Shown here one piece after another: positions 23,041-35,497 of a stretch of DNA of 64,000 nucleotides; position 1 is the stretch's first letter; each line of letters starts with the position of its first letter. The notes beneath the pieces are model-generated. The model searched no databases. It was not told the DNA's origin and worked only from the letters and a program-made list of their open reading frames with translations. This DNA is from Epiperipatus broadwayi. Lineage: Eukaryota; Onychophora; Udeonychophora; Euonychophora; Peripatidae. A program made the translations under genes and the position numbers. The DNA lies in contig JAQFVV010006203.1 of assembly GCA_028023455.1 (NCBI GenBank), positions 6,108,821-6,172,820 of the forward strand, in the 5' to 3' direction.

Positions 23041-24430
23041 TTTAAAGAGAGAGCTACTAAAAGTATAATGGTCAGACTTTTATTTGCAGATGATATTTTT
23101 TTGTGTGCAGAAAGAAGGAAAGATATGGAAGTTATGCTGAGGACATGTGCAAAGGTAGGTAAAAAGATGAGGATTAAATTTAGTGAAGAAAAATCAAAAG
23201 TAATGATGATTAATACTGGAGAAAGAGAAGACAAAGAATTTTTACTGGAGGATATAAAATTAAGTGTGGTGAATAGATAAAACTATTTGGGAAACATCTT
23301 AAGTAATCAGAGAAATTGCTTCAATGAGTGGGAGAAAAAATTGATAAATGAAGCAAAGAAAAGAAAGAAATTGATAAAGAAATTAACAGTGTTCTCATAT
23401 AATAAATATAATGTAGCTAGAATTGTATGGAAGGGAGTGGAATAGCAAGGTTAACATACGGTAATAATTAATTGTGTTAGTAAAAGGCTATTAGATTACT
23501 TAGAAAAAATACAAAAAGAAGTAGGAAGACTTGCATTAGATGCAGAAGTGTGGATGGCAAAGGAAGCAATTCAAGGATAAATGGGATGGTCAAGTTTTTA
23601 TATGAGAGATGCAAAAAGCAAAATGAAAATGTTCGGTAGATTGCAGTTTATGAATAATAAAAGAATAGCCAAAATGGTATTTAATTGGGTTATGAATAAA
23701 GGGCAGGCAACAAGATGGGTGCGAAAGATAATGTGATATTCAGAAGATTTAGATAAAGAATTTATGTCAATATACTTATACAAAAGGTGGGATGACTGTG
23801 CTAGGAGAATTGTTGAATGTTACACTGTTAAGGAATGGGATAGAAGAATAGATGCATTAATAAAGAATAAGGAGTTGGAGAGATAGAGAGCTAATATGGA
23901 AAGTAAAAAGGGTTTAAATATTTATAGAACTAAACAGAATATTGAGTATGAGTTAATTTATGATAATAGCAAGGAAAGTAGTTTACTGCTTAAGACTCAA
24001 ATGGGATCTTTAGCAACAAGGAAATATACACATAAATGGGAAAATATGGGTGATTTAGTCTGCAAGTTGTGTAAGGAAGGCATAGAAAATATTAGGCATC
24101 TGTTAATTGAATGTAAATGTCTGAAAGCAGAAAGGATACAAATAATGAAGTGGAAAAACAGATGTGAACAAAGTGATTATACAGAAAGTGGCTTATTGTT
24201 TTTGATGTTGGGTTTAGGAAAAGATAAAGGGGTTTTAGATATAGGGGTCATGGAGTTGACAAAGATTAGGTTGTGGAAATGGGATGGAGCAGGATAGAGA
24301 AGAATATGGGAAACCTTGGGGTGAAGAATGAAAAAGGAAATCAAAGTGGCTAACAGGTTTCTCTGGGCATAGTTGCTGAGAGATTCCTGACTCCTTTATA
24401 AGGAGAAATCACAGTGTATCACATCACATG
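23041..24430 (+). mobile_element. LINE chain copy 4, longest copy (RT motif C to 3' tail)
   Basis: It begins abruptly at 23041, immediately after the tail of copy 3. It carries the RT catalytic motif, the downstream thumb-like region, the Cys/His knuckle and a 3' UTR ending in 'cacagtgtatcacatcacat' near 24430. The protein remnant is described in the overlapping pseudogene entry. All four copies share orientation and 3' end and differ only in where the 5' truncation falls. Confidence 0.85.
23068..24297 (+). pseudogene. Reverse transcriptase C-terminal half of a non-LTR retrotransposon
   Basis: A single frame runs across this region with about six in-frame stops (near 23278, 23443, 23452, 23578, 23733 and 23882). 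It starts with 'MVRLLFADDIFLCAE', the intact FADD catalytic core of RT motif C. It then shows 'NYLGNILS' (the usual YLG strand after motif D/E), 'EAIQG*MGWSSFYMRDA', 'RRIVE(C)YTVKEWDRR', and ends with 'GDLVCKLCKEGIENIRHLL' plus 'ECKCL', a CxxC...H...C knuckle. The enzyme copies element RNA into DNA at the nicked target. The open parts are 23068-23280 and 23896-24297. The clade cannot be fixed by eye. The stops make it inactive. Confidence 0.85.
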
Positions 24431-24751
24431 CTAAAATTTGAGACAATATTTTGTTTTTTTGTATTTTGAAAAGTTTTCTACAAAGAAGGAAAACCTATTA
24501 GATAATATAAATATATTATTTTAAAAAGTTGATTGTTTTTTTTTGTCAATTTTTTTGTTTTAATTAAATTGATTTAAAATTACATTGTATTATATCCTGA
24601 CAATTCTAACCATGGAGGATAGTAGCTATAATGTGCTCACTAAGTTTTATTTGCAATGAAACATCCCAGCACATATTTATATAGGCATAATGGTTTCTTG
24701 CATAATTTTTTTTAATTTATGATTAGCTTAGCTACTATTTTACAAGTATTT

Positions 24752-25472
24752 ATAGGGAACTTGAATTCAGACTTTCAAATTCTCTTCAGCTATCCAATCT
24801 ATCCCATACAACTGATACACATGACCACATACATGAAAAAGATAAATGATCTCCTTGTATACATATTTCATACTGAACCAGCACTCATCAGTTGGTCCAG
24901 ATAATCATCTCCCACACACACACACACACATATATATATACAATCAGTGTTTGGTTTATATTAAAATATCAAATCTTTAAACTTTGATGGACAGGCTTCA
25001 ATTTACACTACCTTCCAATTACCTCAGCCTTCCATTATTGAAAATTTGATGATGGAATGCCCAAATCCCTTGATGGTTCCAATATTATTGCCATGCCCAT
25101 GTTGACTTTAAATCATTCTGACTTCTCATTTGCAGGACTTTGTCCATTTAAATATACAGAAAAAGGATGAGCAGGATACAGGCAGAATCAGTAATATTTA
25201 AATACAGGTATACTTTATATCCAACATCAGATTTTCAATGGTATGGAAGATTGAAGAGTTGGATGGTAGAGTAAACAGAAGCCTTTCCATTAAAGTTTGA
25301 AGATTCTCTATCTTAATATAAACCGAGATGATGAATGTTGGTTCAGCATGAAATATGTATATTGGAGATCATTTAGCTTTTTCATATGTGTGGTCATGTG
25401 TATTGATTGTATGAGATAGATTAGATAACTAAAGGGAGCTTGAAAATTTGGGTTCAAATACCCTATAATTAT
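24752..25472. mobile_element. Large foldback element (family C), ~230-300-bp arms
   Basis: The left arm (from 'ttatagggaacttgaattca', through 'gatacacatgaccacatac' and 'ctgaaccagcactcatca') is matched by the reverse complement of the right arm. The right arm ends '...gagcttgaaaatttgggtt' near 25455, with 'ttcatatgtgtggtcatgtg' at 25381. Arms extend inward to about 25055 and 25225. A (CA)n(TA)n tract at 24911-24941 expands the left arm only. Related partial copies occur at 48940-49506 and 42425-42545. No transposase is encoded. The 61-codon frame 24719-24904 is within the left arm and is not a gene. Confidence 0.8.
24911..24941 (+). repeat. (CA)n(TA)n microsatellite
   Basis: About ten CA units are followed by TA units inside the left arm of the foldback element. 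The right arm has no matching tract. Confidence 0.95.
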
Positions 25473-27004
25473 ATCTAAGCTCTAGAGATATAAAGTATTC
25501 CGGAATTTAAATATTTTACAAGTAAGTAGTTTTTGCTCTAAAAACTATATTTTGATCACTATTAAGCACCTTTATTATTCCAAGTAATAAATATATTAAA
25601 TTCTAAAATCATATTTTTATTTTTAATTAAAATTTAATTTTTTAATCTTATTCAAAAAAAAGGGAGGGGGGTAGCCTAATACTTCAATAACACATTTTTT
25701 ATTGTTTGAATCATAACAAAAATATTAATATCTAAATATGGAAACATGATTAATGTTTCCACAATATCTGACACCTATGTATTATAGTTTAAACAATAGA
25801 TTGCCATTTAAATGCGATAGTTTCCCTTAATGCCAAATTATTAAATTTTTAATAAAATTTATCATTCCAGCAGTAAATTAAATATTAAATATACAGTATT
25901 TCTTGAAATATTTAATATTTAATAATGCTTTTAAAAAAAAATCTTTAAATAGTCCACTGCAGGACAAAGAACTTTCCAACAAGTCCTTGCAAATCGAATT
26001 ATCAAGTGGCAAGGTCTAAATATTTTTTCCAACCTTGTTTTATTCTCTATCTAAAAATAACTAGATACCCATTTACCTACCCATATTGTCCAGTAAGCAG
26101 AGTTGGTTACTTTGAAAAAAAAAAATTCTGAGATTGATTAAAATCTGACAAAAATTTCCCAATTATATGCATTCTGTATATGAATTCAGATTTTAAACAT
26201 GTCAAAAGATGCACTGCCTTGCACAATTACACTCTTTGTTAAATCAGGTATATTTATGTAAAACAACAAACATATCACTTAATATATATATATAAATCTT
26301 TTTTATATAAAAAATATATATTAAAAGATTGCAATTAATTATATTATTAAAATGAATTAAAGATAAAGAATTTAGATTATCTAAGTTACAAGATATAAAC
26401 TAATTTATGTGTGAGTCAAAAATCATCATTAAAGAATTATAAACAGAGTTTAAGTCATATTTATAGTTAAACATAAATACAGTCATTTAAGTCCACAAAT
26501 ATGTAGAAGAAAAATGTAACTGACTCTTAAAAAATAAAATGTGCTTACATTATTATCAATATTTTTTTATAAAAATAAAAAAAAACCTTTTTGGGACATA
26601 TTAATAAATAAAAACCAAAGATAATCTTATTATTAGTGCAGTAAATGTTTTAAGTACATCCCAAACGCTTTATAAATCAAAAATCTCACATAAAAAATAA
26701 GCAATTACAATGAATTTCTATGGGGAAGAAAATAATTTGTTAAATTCAGTATATATAAAAATCTGATTAAAAAAAATAAAGCTTGAAATGTCAAAAAATG
26801 ATAATTAATGAATAAAAATTTTACTATGTATATTATTAATAAAAAAAGAAAAGTACTAACTTATAATGATAAAAACACATCATAACTATATTTATACTTT
26901 TTTGATTGTCAGTTCACCATTTTGCTTTTTACATAGGCTGAAATAATATTCCTTAAATTAAGATTCATTAAATTAAAATAAAACTTTTAGAAAAAGTAAA
27001 CCAA
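25473..27004. other. AT-rich spacer with one repeat fragment
   Basis: Around 25955-26110 the words 'ccactgcaggacaaagaact', 'tctatctaaaaataactaga' and 'acccatttacctaccca' echo the family A repeat at 39597-39735 and the RTE 3' end, so an old repeat fragment is likely. (TA)n is near 26282-26292. The rest shows nothing recognisable. Confidence 0.45.
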
Positions 27005-27218
27005 TAATAGCATTCATTTGCTTAAAAAAAAAAAATCAGAATTATTTCAGTTAAATAATAACTAATTGAACAATGTTCAAACTTGTCAGTTGTGATTAAT
27101 TAAAAAGAAAACCACAACTGTAAGCACTGTCAATATAACCTTCTAGGTTGAAAGCATTTAGTTTAACTAAAATAATTCTAATCTTTTTTTTTTTTTTGAA
27201 AGGGAATGAATGCTATTA
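27005..27218. mobile_element. MITE-like element, ~50-bp terminal inverted repeats
   Basis: The left end 'taatagcattcattt', then an A-run and 'atcagaattatttcagttaa', is mirrored by the right end 'ttaactaaaataattctaat', then a T-run and 'aatgaatgctatta'. Total about 214 bp with a non-coding interior. A TA or longer duplication cannot be distinguished from the terminal bases. Confidence 0.75.
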
Positions 27219-27489
27219 ACAGAATTGTATTGTAAAAAAAAAAAAGAAGTAATCTTCAGAGTTACAATGTACATTTTAAATTTTATTTTGGTGCACTTTA
27301 TATTCTAGTATCAAAGTTTTTTTATTTTGGTAATACCTAACAATATTTTGATTTTTTTTTTTTTCTTTTTGCAATGCTGATTATTTTTTAAAGCAATTAT
27401 TTGCAAATTTATTTATTTTCCATAAATCTTATTAAAATTAAATAAAATTAGATTTTTAAAATGTAATGTATAATTTTAATAATATATAT

Positions 27490-28175
27490 ATATTGCTGTT
27501 ATGTCTGCGATAAAAGCTACCATTATTTTAAATTATGCCACAAATAAATTAAGATTACTGATTTAAAATTGAATAAATAAATATTTTTAACTTACATTTA
27601 GTAACTTTTGATCATATAAAAATGATTATTAAGTGAATAATGCACAAAATCATTGTGTTTTCTTTTTTTTTCTTAATCCAAAATAATTTTCAATTACAAT
27701 GGCCATATATTTGCTGTAAGCAAAATTATCATTCTTAATAATTTTAATCTAAAACTGATTAGTATATATATATAGATTTTAGCTAAAGCTCAATATACAC
27801 TTCATTGTTATAAATAACCAAAATTTATTTTTAGCTTTGTACTGAATGAATGTTGTTGTTTTTTTTTGCCAATATTGTAATTTTTTATGTTTGCATTAAA
27901 AATATCTTATCCTGAATAAATCAAAAACAAATTATCAGACTGATTTAAAATTGAAAAGTAAATTATATTTTATCTTATGTTTAGTAAACTTTTATTATAT
28001 AAAATTAATTATTAACTGCAAGATGCATGAATACATTTTTTCTCTTTTTTTCAAGCAAAATAATTTACATTTACAACATTCATATCTTTGATACAACTGA
28101 AATTACTGTTCATAAGAATTTAAATCCAAAATTGATTGAATGAATATATTTTAGCTAATGGATACATTTTAGAAT
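27490..28175 (+). repeat. Diverged tandem duplication, unit ~380 bp
   Basis: Ordered words recur with a period near 383 bp. Examples are 'actgatttaaaattgaa' (27557; 27940), 'ttagtaa(c/a)ttttgat' versus 'ttagtaaacttttatt' (27598; 27981), 'aaaataattt(t/a)ca' (27681; 28058), and 'ttttagctaa' (27777; 28151). The two units are strongly diverged. No coding frame is present. The function is unknown, and it may be a fragment of a repeat element. Confidence 0.6.
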
Positions 28176-31100
28176 TTACTATTAATATACTTTGTATAGT
28201 ACATAGTCAAAAATATGTTTATGATTATGCATAAATGAAGCATACAACTTTTTGATTTTATAGTCGTTAACAATAAAAAATCTTTGCTTGGGATATATCA
28301 TAATGATTGTATTGCAATAATACTGAACAAAAATCAGATAACTAAAATAAATCATAGTTTAATTCTATAAGGAAAATGTAATATTGTATACTGTATAATG
28401 TACATTTTTTACAGGAATATTGTCATTTTATCGTCAGATAATGTAGCTTTAAAAATCTTACGACATCAACTATTATTTTCTTTTTTTTTAAAAAAAATTG
28501 TAGTAGCAAATAATTGTGAATTAAAATAATGGGTATAAATGAATGATGATCATTATGGTGAATACTCACATTGAATTCCATCATACTCTGGGGTAAAGAT
28601 ATATTCTCTTGAATACACATGATCAAGTATATAAAGATAAATTGTAATGCAGACTTTAAATAAACCATTACAAGAAAAAGACTTGGGGATCAGTGAAATA
28701 GAAAGCATTAATCACCAAGCTACCAATTACCAGTCAGAAAGGAGCAATTATTTATCTTTGTTCTAGCTTCTAGTTAAAAATAGTTACATAACAATCTATA
28801 GAAAAAATTATAAGCCTAATTGGAAATTTTTTTTTAAATTTTACCCAGCCAACATTTGAATTTAGGTGTATGCAAATATCACTACAGTTGTGAGATCTGT
28901 AGGTATTAATGCATGATTGAATGTTAATAATTAACTATATTGCATGCACTAATAGTATTTATCACTTAAAATAAATTAAATTATAATTAATAATAAAATA
29001 GATGGGTTCATATTTAACAGATATAGTGTAATATTTAGTAATTATAACAAAAGTTAAATGTTTAACTATATAACAAATATATATTAATAATATTAACCAG
29101 TTCTATAATGTCTAGAGAATATTATGAGAATCTGTTTCTTCTAGAATCAAATAGTTTTACTTCATAGATTAACAAAAACACAGACTCCATAAATTTTTTT
29201 CATAAATTTTCCCATTCAATCAATATTTCACACACCTACACACCTCTTTCTCTTCTCTCTCTCTCTTTCTCTCTCGCTCTCTCTCTCTATATATATATAT
29301 TGTGAATATTCAGATTAATGATCAAAGTATTTTAAAAAAATAAATAAAGAAGTTTGTTGATCTTGTTTGGTTTTTCTTTTGCTTGATAGATAGATAATGG
29401 AAGATCTTGGAAATATAGATTTAAATTGATCACCATAGCAACCTAAAGCTTTTAAATAGTATTGTTTACTGTCGATTCTAGCTTTAAAATACTAAATTCG
29501 CTATAACCAAACTTAAAAAAAAAAAACATATAGGTAAATAAATAAATTTTGAAAACAATTCAGTACGATATAAAAGTTTACCTAAATAGGATCGATATTA
29601 TTTTACATATTTTATTTTTCTGTTAATGCAGTCACGATAGTAACATTATTACATATAGTTCAATGTTTTTATGTCATATATATCTATTTATAAATGAATT
29701 AAAAATTATTATTGTTATTAAAAAAAATATCTATGTAAATTATTTGTGTTTATAAAGTGAATAAAGGTTGTAATATCAATTTTGTATTTTGGTTTACAAA
29801 TAATAGGAAAAATCTAATCGAATTTGGATTTAATTTCCATGTATCTTTTTTCTCCAAACTTCCATTACAAACCGCGCGAAAACTGCTGTAAAAAAAATGT
29901 TTGGCATTGAGGTTTATTTGAGTAGTTTCCAATGGTTGTTATGACACCAGAATGTCAGAAAGAGAACACATAAATAGCCAAAAGACTATAAGAGTAGGCG
30001 ATCATCTTTTTGTGATTGCCATGAACGGATGTATTTTCTATGTTCTTATAAATAAAAGTTCTTCAATATTTTTTTTTAACTGCTAAACCATAAAACATGA
30101 AAAAATAAACTTAAATTATCTGCCCATTCAATCATTTGAATGGCAGTTGTGAAGGATTTTCAAAGGAAACGGCAACAGAAGGTTAAAAAAAAAAAAGGAA
30201 ACATATATATATAAAAAAATGCTTTATGTAAAAATCGGCTATTTTAGTTAAAAAAAAAAAGACATTTCTGTTTTAAAGTTTGGCGTATAACTACCATTGG
30301 ATTTGGATAAATATCGTGTCACAAGCTAAGAAACACTCAGGATCAACTGGATTAATTTGTATCATAAAAGGGCTAATTAAATCGCACTCTCCTCTTTGGA
30401 AAGGAAAAAGGACTGTTAGTGGAGCATTATAAAGTTCGACTTATCTTTTCTGAGAAATAAACTTCTCTTTGCATCATAGAAACTGAGGATAAGTAAATTG
30501 CAATGGACAAATAAATAGTGAAAATGGACAGACTCTTATATGGGGTATGATTTTATATATATATAAAAATGTGCGCATATTAATTTTTTTTTACATATAT
30601 TTAAAAAGGATGATTTGTATTTTATTTAAATTATCTTTAGGAGTAATAGAGTTTAGGAAATAAAATGATCGGAGAGATTCCTTCATTAAGTATTTGAACT
30701 CTTGTCTAAGTATATATTAACACAATCCGATGTTTTTCTTTTTTTTTTAATATATGATTTGATGGTTGCACGTATAAAATTTAGTTTAAAACATCGAACA
30801 GACAAGACATTCAAATATATCGTATTATTTCATATTCATTTATCAGTTATTATTTTGATAAACAAATAGGCTTCGATCTCATCCTATTTCATATCTTTGG
30901 TATCTGTTATATATAAATTTTTCAGTAAGATATCCAAAAGTCTCTCCATTCATTCATTCATTTTTTTTTACATGTCGTTATTGTTTTCGCAACACATTTA
31001 GAGATACATAGTAATTTTATCATTTTTATTTATTCAATCAATCTGAAATATGAACTAATTTCCTATGTATTTTGTTATTAATCTTGCCAATTTTCTTTTA

Positions 31101-32315
31101 TATAATCAAATAAATTGAGTGATTCAAATGACAAGACTCCCTTAATTTTTTTTTTATTATTTGGATTGCATAAGATGACTTAGCTATTTAAATGACAAGG
31201 TTCAAACTCAGCTTGGTGAGCTAGAATATAAGATATGGTATGTTTTGCATATTAGCATTTTATTTTATTCCCATATGAATTTTATATTTATATCTGCATT
31301 CAAATATTATATATTATATTTTATTTTAGTTAATATTACAAATCAATCATTTCTATGTTTGTCTGATTCCGTCATAAAAATATAAATAGATCGTATTTTA
31401 TCATTGATTCAGGATGACTTGTCTTAAATCTTTTTTTTTAAAAAAAGAAAACATCTCTAAAATAAAAAGTACAAACTTCATAGAATAGTTTAATTGAATA
31501 TTATCTTTAAATTGGGATGAATCTAAATTATAATCATATATTTTAATTATTGCCAACCAATTTTATATTCAATTGTTTAAAGATTCAAATAAATAATATC
31601 AATACTCATAGGTGAATAAACATCCAATAGAAACTTAATATATCTTTTATGTAATGTGGTTGGACATTGTAGAGTTAGAAATGAGCTAATAGAGGTAGAT
31701 AATAAATTCTAGTGAAGTATTCTATTTTAACACATAAACGGAGCAATAATTAAGTATCACTTTATTGGAAGATATGAATAAATTATTTATATATTACTTT
31801 ATAGCTTCTTAGTAAACTAGACGTAGATTAATTTGTTTAAACATTTAAGTGAGTGCATAAGTTTTCAAAGTGTCTTATAAAATGATATAAAAACTAGTTG
31901 ATTTCAATAGAAAATTATTGATTAAATATTAAAGTAGAAAGAATTGTGCATCGCTTATTGACGAACGAATGTTTATACTTTCTATTTAGCGTTTATTAAA
32001 CTAGATATACATTTGAGTCAAATATTATTTTGCTTTGATATTTAAATAGTGTCTATATTTAAAAACGTTTTGTTAAAAAAATGCAATTGTGGTTGTTTAG
32101 AAGCTTATCCGTTAAGATAAAATGCAGCATCATTAAATAATGAAGTAGATTTAAATTACTACAATAATAATAGGTTAATAAAATATATATTGGAATCTGC
32201 TTTGGTTATTAATTGGATTTGATTTTCATTAGATTGCTAATCAAGTAGTTAGCCTAATCATACATTATTGTTTAGGGCAATGATATGCGAGTTCATTGCT
32301 CAGTGCAGTTTACTT
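28176..32315. other. AT-rich spacer without recognisable gene
   Basis: It contains a (CT)n/(TA)n tract at 29231-29300 and poly-T or poly-A runs. The short minus-strand frames at 28423-28668 and 29750-29932 have no recognisable domains. No coding remnants or inverted repeats were found by eye. Confidence 0.5.
29231..29300 (+). repeat. (CT)n(TA)n microsatellite
   Basis: An interrupted CT-rich tract of about 50 bp is followed by TA repeats. Confidence 0.95.
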
Positions 32316-32450
32316 TGTAATGTGATGGATTGGTTGATGTCTGGAGCAGATAATCTCATTATTCTTTCGTTTCACATATAGCTTAAACAAATTAGACTTT
32401 AAGAGAGATTATTTGTGCTTTGTGATGGTTTATTACATAATGGCGACCCG
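32316..32450 (+). mobile_element. Possible short LTR plus primer-binding-like site
   Basis: A segment bounded by 'tgtaat' (32316) and 'attaca' (32437), inverted termini of the TG...CA type, is followed after 3 bp by 'tggcgacccg' (32441-32450). Short LTRs ending in CA followed by TGGCGACC-like primer-binding sites are characteristic of Ty3/gypsy-type elements. No second LTR, gag or pol remnant is seen nearby, so this would be a solo or fragmentary LTR. The boundary choice rests on these short motifs only. Confidence 0.35.
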
Positions 32451-32566
32451 ATTGAGCTAGACTAGATTAAATTAAATTAGATTTTAGATTTTTCATCAGA
32501 TCAGATTGATCATTCTACCCATCACCGGCATTCATCAAATTTCATTCAGTTACAATATATATATAG

Positions 32567-33035
32567 TTAAAATTACCCCAAATCCAAAACTCAACCAGAC
32601 TAGCCAAAAAAAAAAAAAAATCAAAAACACAAACAATGGTTTCACTGCTATAAACAGACTTCTCAAGTGTAAAGAACTATAAAACAACACCATATTTATA
32701 TACCCACAAATCCATTTACTTCCTATCCATCCTTAATTTTAAAAAACTTTTAAATTAGTTAACTACTTCAAAATAATACATTTTCAATAATAAAGATTCT
32801 TTAATTATTCTTCAATTATTATTCTGAAGCAATTAACTTATTTAAAAGTTCTTTTAATATTAAGGGTAGATAGGGAGTAAATGGATTTGTGGGTAATGTT
32901 TAATATAAATATAGTGTTGTTTTGTAGTTCTTTACACTTGAGAAGTCTGCTTGCAGCAGTAAAACCATTGTTTGTGTTTTTGATTTTATTTTTCTTGGCT
33001 AGTCTGGTTGAGTTTTGGATTTGGGGTAATTTTAA
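32567..33035. mobile_element. Large foldback element, ~205-bp arms
   Basis: The left arm starts 'ttaaaattaccccaaatcca' and contains 'ctcaaccagactagcc', 'acttctcaagtgtaaagaac' and 'acccacaaatccattta'. The right arm mirrors these with 'taaatggatttgtgggt', 'gttctttacacttgagaagt' and 'ggctagtctggttgag', ending 'tggatttggggtaattttaa'. The spacer of about 55 bp is AT-rich. The open frame 32881-33069 lies wholly within the right arm and its encoded peptide is a by-product. Arm identity is high, so this is among the younger foldbacks here. Confidence 0.85.
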
Positions 33036-34856
33036 TTATTTATTGACTAGTTTAGCTTTAAGCTTGTAATGATAACATATAGTGTATAAAAATGTAATAC
33101 TATAATTTTTTTAATATTCTTTGTCTATAACAGTCATTTCTAGTAAAAGTATATATCGAATTCAGTAGTGGTGTCCCTCAGTAATGTTTTCACATCAGAG
33201 CATGGATTTTTCTTCTGCAATAATTTGAAATTACAGATTGGTTCATGCATTGGTAATTGTTGATGCCTGTCCATCACAAATTTTCTCATGCTGTTTTGCC
33301 TGAAAATTTATTATCACTGATTTTGCTGCTAGTGATATTCTACATAGCTTAAATCAAATGTCAATGAGATAATAGATTTAAGGTGGGAAATCCCAATATA
33401 AAAATTCTCCATGGAATTATATTGGCATGCTATTTAGAAGAAATAAATCATTTCTCAAAAGTAGATAAACTATTTTTCTTTAACATCCTATTCAATTTTA
33501 GCCAGTCAGAAAATCACCTGATAATTAGTAGATGAGTACACTGCAGGATTTGTTTTTTTAAATTAATGTATACTTTAAACATTTGCACATTACTAATTAT
33601 CCATTTTTTATAATATACAAACAGGATTTTTTTATTATTACCAAATCCGAATCAAATTAGAAATATATTTATTTCTTAAATACTTCATATGTACTTTATT
33701 TACTGCAATAAGTTTACAGCATGCTGTGAAGAGATATTTCATCAATTCACATGCTTGCTGATAAACAATTCAATTTGATATTCCATTATAAATCTTAGAT
33801 TTCCCTAGTTATTAATTAGTAATATATTAGCGATCTGTAAACAGATTTATTCATTGAAATATCATTTTTTCCTAGTATACTTGGCATTTGATGCACATTT
33901 AGAAGACTAACAAATTTTAAGAAAACAGCAATTACAAATTCATTATAGCTTAATTGTAATAATCTCAGGGTAATTTCTTTATATAGTTTTCATGTGAAAT
34001 GGAAACTGCAATATAGTTTTATTAAGATAATATTAGTGTAATCTGAAAAATAGGATAAATCAATGATAACTTGATATGAATGTTTTCATTTATAATATGG
34101 ACTTTTATTTTAATCAGCTAAATATTAACAATATTATTTTTAAAAAATCTGTAAAGATTCCATCCAAAAAAATATGTAGATTGATAGTCATTAATTATAT
34201 GCTTCAAGGTTTGTGTTTGAGTAATACTACATAAGTCAAATGTTAATTTCTATTTCTAAAGCAGATAAGAGTAGTTATTATGAGTGGTCTTGTATAAAAA
34301 TATTTATATGGAGCCTTATAAGAAGTTTCACTTCTTAAGCATAATTCTCTGGCTATTTGAAAAGAGTATTAACTTGATCATCCACAATCAATAAAGATTT
34401 GAAATATGACAAGTAGTAAAATTATATTATGATTTAATAAAAAATGTGATCTATATAATAAAATGTCTTCTGATATTTGGTGGAAGTTGGGTAAGAGTAG
34501 CAAATCGCTACAAAAGAGAATAGACTTGAATATGCCAGTACTATTTCTCATGCTAACATTCAATTGCATATTTGAAAGTTTACTATTCTTACTGGCAAAT
34601 ACTTAACTCTAAGCTAATTCTGACATAAGAGCTCTCTTTATTTCCACTACTGTATAATTTATTAATAATGGCTTATTACCTCGAAAGTATTTTTTACGAT
34701 TTCATTTACAGAGATTACATTTTTTGTAGATGTATAAAAACTGTATTCTATTATAAATATTCAAAGGCTTAATAATCTTATAATTATTGTTTTCTTTGAG
34801 TTATTTTTAATTTTAATTGAAAAGTGTTTCAATAAACACAAAATGTATCAATCATC
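33036..34856. other. AT-rich spacer without recognisable gene
   Basis: One frame near 33160 encodes 'SSGVPQ', which resembles an RT motif, but the context does not continue as RT, so it is not called. No other features are seen. Confidence 0.5.
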
Positions 34857-35086
34857 ATGATCATCATCAACAACCATTATCAATCCACTGCAGGATGAAG
34901 GTCTCTCCAAGTTCAATCCATCTTCTCTGATTTTTAGTTTCTCTTCTCCACATCATCCTGCACACTTTATTATTTCATCCATCCATCTCACATGTGGTCT
35001 CTTTCTGGGTCTTTTACAATCTCTTGGAATCTGGTTTAAGGTTTCAATTGTCCATCTATTATCATCTCTCAAGAAATATGTCCAGT

Positions 35087-35497
35087 CTAACTCCACTTCA
35101 GTCTTTTAATTTTTTCAATGAGATCAGTAACACCTGTTTGTTCTCGTTTTCGATCTCTTCTTGTTGCTCCCAACATGCATCTCTCCATACTTCTTTGAGT
35201 AATTTGAAGTCTCTGTATTGCTCTTCTATTAAGTGTCCAAGTCTCAAATCTATATGTAAGAGTTGGTAAAACACATCTATTAAAAACCTTTCTTTTCAAA
35301 CACATAGGCATATTTCCTTTTAGTATCAAATTATTTTTACCAAAAGCACTACAACCAAATTTAATTCTATGATTAATTTCATCCATTATGCTTCCATCTA
35401 TATTAATAATCTGACCAAAGTATTTGTAGCTGTTAACTTCTTCTAACTCATCATAATCAATCTTTATTTTCATATTTTGAGAAAATCCATTGAACAT
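35087..35497 (-). pseudogene. RTE reverse transcriptase, C-terminal part
   Basis: This 136-aa open frame contains 'ELEEVNSYKYFGQIINIDGS' (the YKYLG strand of RTE-type RT), 'CLKRKVFNRCVLPTLTY' plus 'RFETWTLN' (usual form: VxxQCVLPxLTYGxETW), and 'RRAIQRLQITQRSMERCMLG'. All are in the order typical of RTE/BovB-like ORFs. The first ATG is not a real start; it lies downstream of RT motif C, which sits in decayed sequence at 35500-35660. After the stop at 35087 similarity continues toward 34885, ending near 'LERPSSCSG'. Inactive. Confidence 0.85.

Noticed and set aside
32881-33069. Hydrophobic 62-codon frame looking like a small membrane protein
   Set aside because: It lies almost wholly inside the right arm of the foldback element; the composition is a by-product.
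33160-33420. Peptide 'SSGVPQ' resembling RT motif B
   Set aside because: No following RT motifs in any frame; a six-residue match is not enough.
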